From JBLKSS01 sp047607725 (GTDB lineage Bacteria > Pseudomonadota > Gammaproteobacteria > Enterobacterales > Enterobacteriaceae): a stretch of 8,016 nucleotides of DNA. Within the stretch, counting starts at the first letter, position 1. Every line of letters begins with the position of its first letter. This document shows positions 6,795 to 8,016 of the stretch, piece by piece. The notes below the pieces were generated by a model. That model was not told the origin of the DNA, searched no databases, and saw only the letters and a program-made list of their open reading frames with translations. Both the position numbers and the translations under genes were made by a program. The DNA is taken from positions 1 to 8,016 of the forward strand of contig NZ_JBLKSS010000178.1 of assembly GCF_047607725.1 (NCBI RefSeq), written 5' to 3'.

Positions 6795-6879
6795 AAAAAG
6801 GGGTGCCAAGCGGGAAAGCTCGGCTCATGCTCCACTATCGGCAACCGGCGGGAAATATTTAGCGGCAGCTCCCCTTTTT
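6795..6879. repeat. long-loop inverted repeat before the second prophage remnant
   Basis: AAAAAGGGGTGCC (6795-6807) pairs with GGCA (6864-6867) plus CCCCTTTTT (6871-6879), with a three-base GCT bulge and a 56-base loop. It sits between the start of the IclR remnant and the first phage codons. It may mark an old junction or mobile-element border, or it may be chance. The rest of 6692-6882 holds nothing I can identify. Confidence 0.3.
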
Positions 6880-6882
6880 GCG

Positions 6883-7493
6883 ATGCCAGGATTGCGGCGT
6901 TTAGGGGGGCATGATAGTGGGCTTAGCCATTTACTCAGCGCGCTGTTGCCGCCGAAAAGTTATACCTTGACCGGAGAGCTCCTGATGGCCGAGCTGTTGG
7001 CCGAAGGGCGCAGCTTGGCACAGACAGAAATACGTGCAGGTGAGATGGCGGACGGTATCACTCCCTTCCTCGCGGTTCATCTGCTGACTGACTGGGCGCG
7101 GATGTTAGGTCTATTCCTGGACAGCGGTACGACACTGCAGCAGCGTCGCCAGCAGGTGCTGGCGCATATCAACGCCCCCGGCGGTTTGAGCCGCACCTAT
7201 TTTATTGCGTTGGCCCGCTCGCTGGGGTATCGCGTCACCATCGATGAGATGGAGCCGTACCGCGCGGGGATTGGCCGAGCCGGCGAACGTATCTGAGTAC
7301 AGGAGATTATCTGGTTATGGATAGTCAACATCGATGATGCGCAGGTGCCGGTCTACCGCTTCCGGGCGGGCAGCTCGGTGTCCGGAGAAGCGTTGTTGAC
7401 CTTTGGTCAAAACCTGATTGAAGGACTCTTTCATGACCTCAGGCCGCCCACACCCAGGTGGTGTTTAACTACAGGGAACAATCGCCACAATGA
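6883..7493 (+). pseudogene. phage baseplate protein of the DUF2313 / Mu gp48 type, broken
   Basis: The frame contains SHLLSALLPPKSY, LLMAELLAEGRSLAQ, DWARMLGL, then TTLQQRRQQVLAHINAPGG and SRTYFIALARSLGYRVTID with EPYRAG. This is the order seen in the DUF2313 (YmfQ/Mu gp48) family, which acts in baseplate assembly next to the tail fibre genes. A TGA at 7294-7296 interrupts it. Translation of the same frame beyond the stop continues sensibly with EIIWLWIVN, VYRFRAG and LIEGLFHDL. Near 7441-7454 the frame then shifts by one base to the family-like ending AHTQVVFNYREQSPQ and stops at 7491-7493. That stop overlaps the next fibre start as ATGA, the normal coupled arrangement. The first residues after 6883 do not look like the family; similarity starts near 6915, and an ATG at 6911 is out of frame. 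Two or three lesions make this a pseudogene. Confidence 0.8.
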
Positions 7494-7768
7494 AGGACAT
7501 TATTTCGCCGGTCGAGACCGCAGACAGCCTGTTTCACGATGGTGACCCTTCCACCGGCGCCGAGGGGACGGTGGTTCACGCCAAGTGGCTAAACGCGATG
7601 CAGGGCGCGATGATGGATACCCAGACGGAGCATAAGACTATCCTGGCCGAAGTGGGGGCAAAACCCGATAGCAGCCAATCGGCACAGCTGCTTGCCGCCA
7701 TTAAAGCGATCGCCACAAACTGTGCGGCAGAGGCCAGCGCCCATATTCTGCCCGTCGGTACGCTTACC
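7490..7768 (+). pseudogene. second tail fibre gene, N-terminal fragment
   Basis: The first 54 residues match the fibre at 162-1124 at 48 positions: MKDIISPVETADSLFHDGDP, then STGAEGTVVHAKWLNAMQGA and on through the TQTEHK stretch. The sequences then diverge completely. This copy goes on to QLLAAIKAIATNCAAEASAH and ILPVGTL, a motif common just before the collar or shaft part of tail fibres. After about residue 92 (7765) phage-like sequence ends abruptly and the open frame runs on, meaninglessly, into reversed insertion-sequence DNA until a stop at 7847-7849. The shaft and receptor-binding tip are lost. The ATG overlaps the stop of the upstream baseplate gene. AGGGA lies about 12 bases upstream, a rather long spacing. 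The product could at most be an anchor stub without adhesin function. Confidence 0.85.
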
Positions 7769-7776
7769 ATCGGACT

Positions 7777-8016
7777 CATTGATTCCAGGCCCAAGTCGTC
7801 CAAGAGCAGTAACTCTATTTTTTCTAACTGCTTAAGCTGTTTTAGGTAGGTTCCGTCTAGCTGGCAATGGTGAATATGGGCCAGCAACCGACCCACACGC
7901 CAGTAACGCACGCTATATTGCTGCCGGCATGCCTGCTCTCCAAGCGCACAACTGAGCCAGGTTTTGCCCGTACCTGTCGGCCCCGTGATGAGTATGCTTT
8001 TCTGATATTTCAGATA
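7777..8016 (-). mobile_element. istB: IS21-family helper ATPase IstB, internal fragment
   Basis: Read on the minus strand from the window edge, the frame encodes 80 residues of an IstB-type AAA+ ATPase, the partner of the IstA transposase in IS21-family insertion sequences. Walker A is ITGPTGTGKT (GPTGTGKT at 7960-7983). It is followed by WLSCALGEQACRQQ, YWRVGRLL, YLKQLKQLEKIE and Walker B LLLLDDLGLE (aspartates at 7795-7800). Family members are about 245-265 residues; the part after Walker B, including the sensor region, is missing because the sequence switches to phage fibre DNA between about 7766 and 7776. The 5' part lies beyond the window, so whether istA and the other end survive is not visible. 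The fragment itself cannot be a functional ATPase. Confidence 0.85.

Noticed and set aside
1..8016. CRISPR array, tRNA or rRNA genes, or a new defence system
   Set aside because: No regularly spaced direct repeats, no cloverleaf or rRNA-like sequence, and no defence gene cluster could be seen. The Rpn and acyltransferase genes are the only cargo, and both are broken.

Overview
The window looks like a piece of a decaying enterobacterial chromosome, most like a Sodalis-type insect symbiont or a close relative. This is inference from three things: an argininosuccinate synthase of the long, E. coli-like type, several pseudogenes in different stages of decay, and a mix of prophage remnants and insertion-sequence debris. 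No 16S or other species marker is present, so the genus is a guess.

Layout. (A) 1-1613: the end of a tailed-prophage structural module. It holds an intact tail fibre gene (162-1124) and an intact tail fibre assembly chaperone (1137-1565), then a stem-loop between convergent genes. (B) 1622-2703, minus strand: an AT-rich acyltransferase-3 family gene, probably a lysogenic-conversion cargo gene, split by a one-base frameshift at a run of seven A. (C) 2800-3523, minus strand: a broken Rpn-family (PD-(D/E)XK, 'transposase_31') gene that lacks its nuclease N-terminus and carries a frameshift. (D) 3499-3582: a cluster of short inverted and direct repeats exactly where two truncated genes meet, possibly a remnant insertion-sequence end. 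(E) 3583-4738: a coding-like remnant that I cannot identify, then a very GC-rich stretch with no convincing gene. (F) 4739-6076, minus strand: intact argG, the only clear housekeeping gene. (G) 6290-6691, minus strand: an IclR-family regulator cut down to its DNA-binding domain. (H) 6883-7768: a second prophage tail remnant. It holds a baseplate gene of the DUF2313/Mu gp48 type, broken by a stop codon and a frameshift, which overlaps by ATGA a second tail fibre gene. That fibre is truncated after about 92 residues. (I) About 7770-8016, minus strand: an internal piece of an IS21-family IstB ATPase fused to the broken fibre gene.

How the parts relate. The two fibre genes share an almost identical N-terminal 54 residues and then diverge completely, the usual modular pattern of tail fibres: conserved baseplate anchor, exchangeable tip. 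Only argG, the first fibre and its chaperone look intact; almost everything else is truncated or frameshifted. I found no convincing new biological system. The most useful leads are the homopolymer frameshift in the acyltransferase, the repeat cluster at the 3.5 kb junction, the unidentified remnant beside it, and the paired fibre modules on either side of argG.
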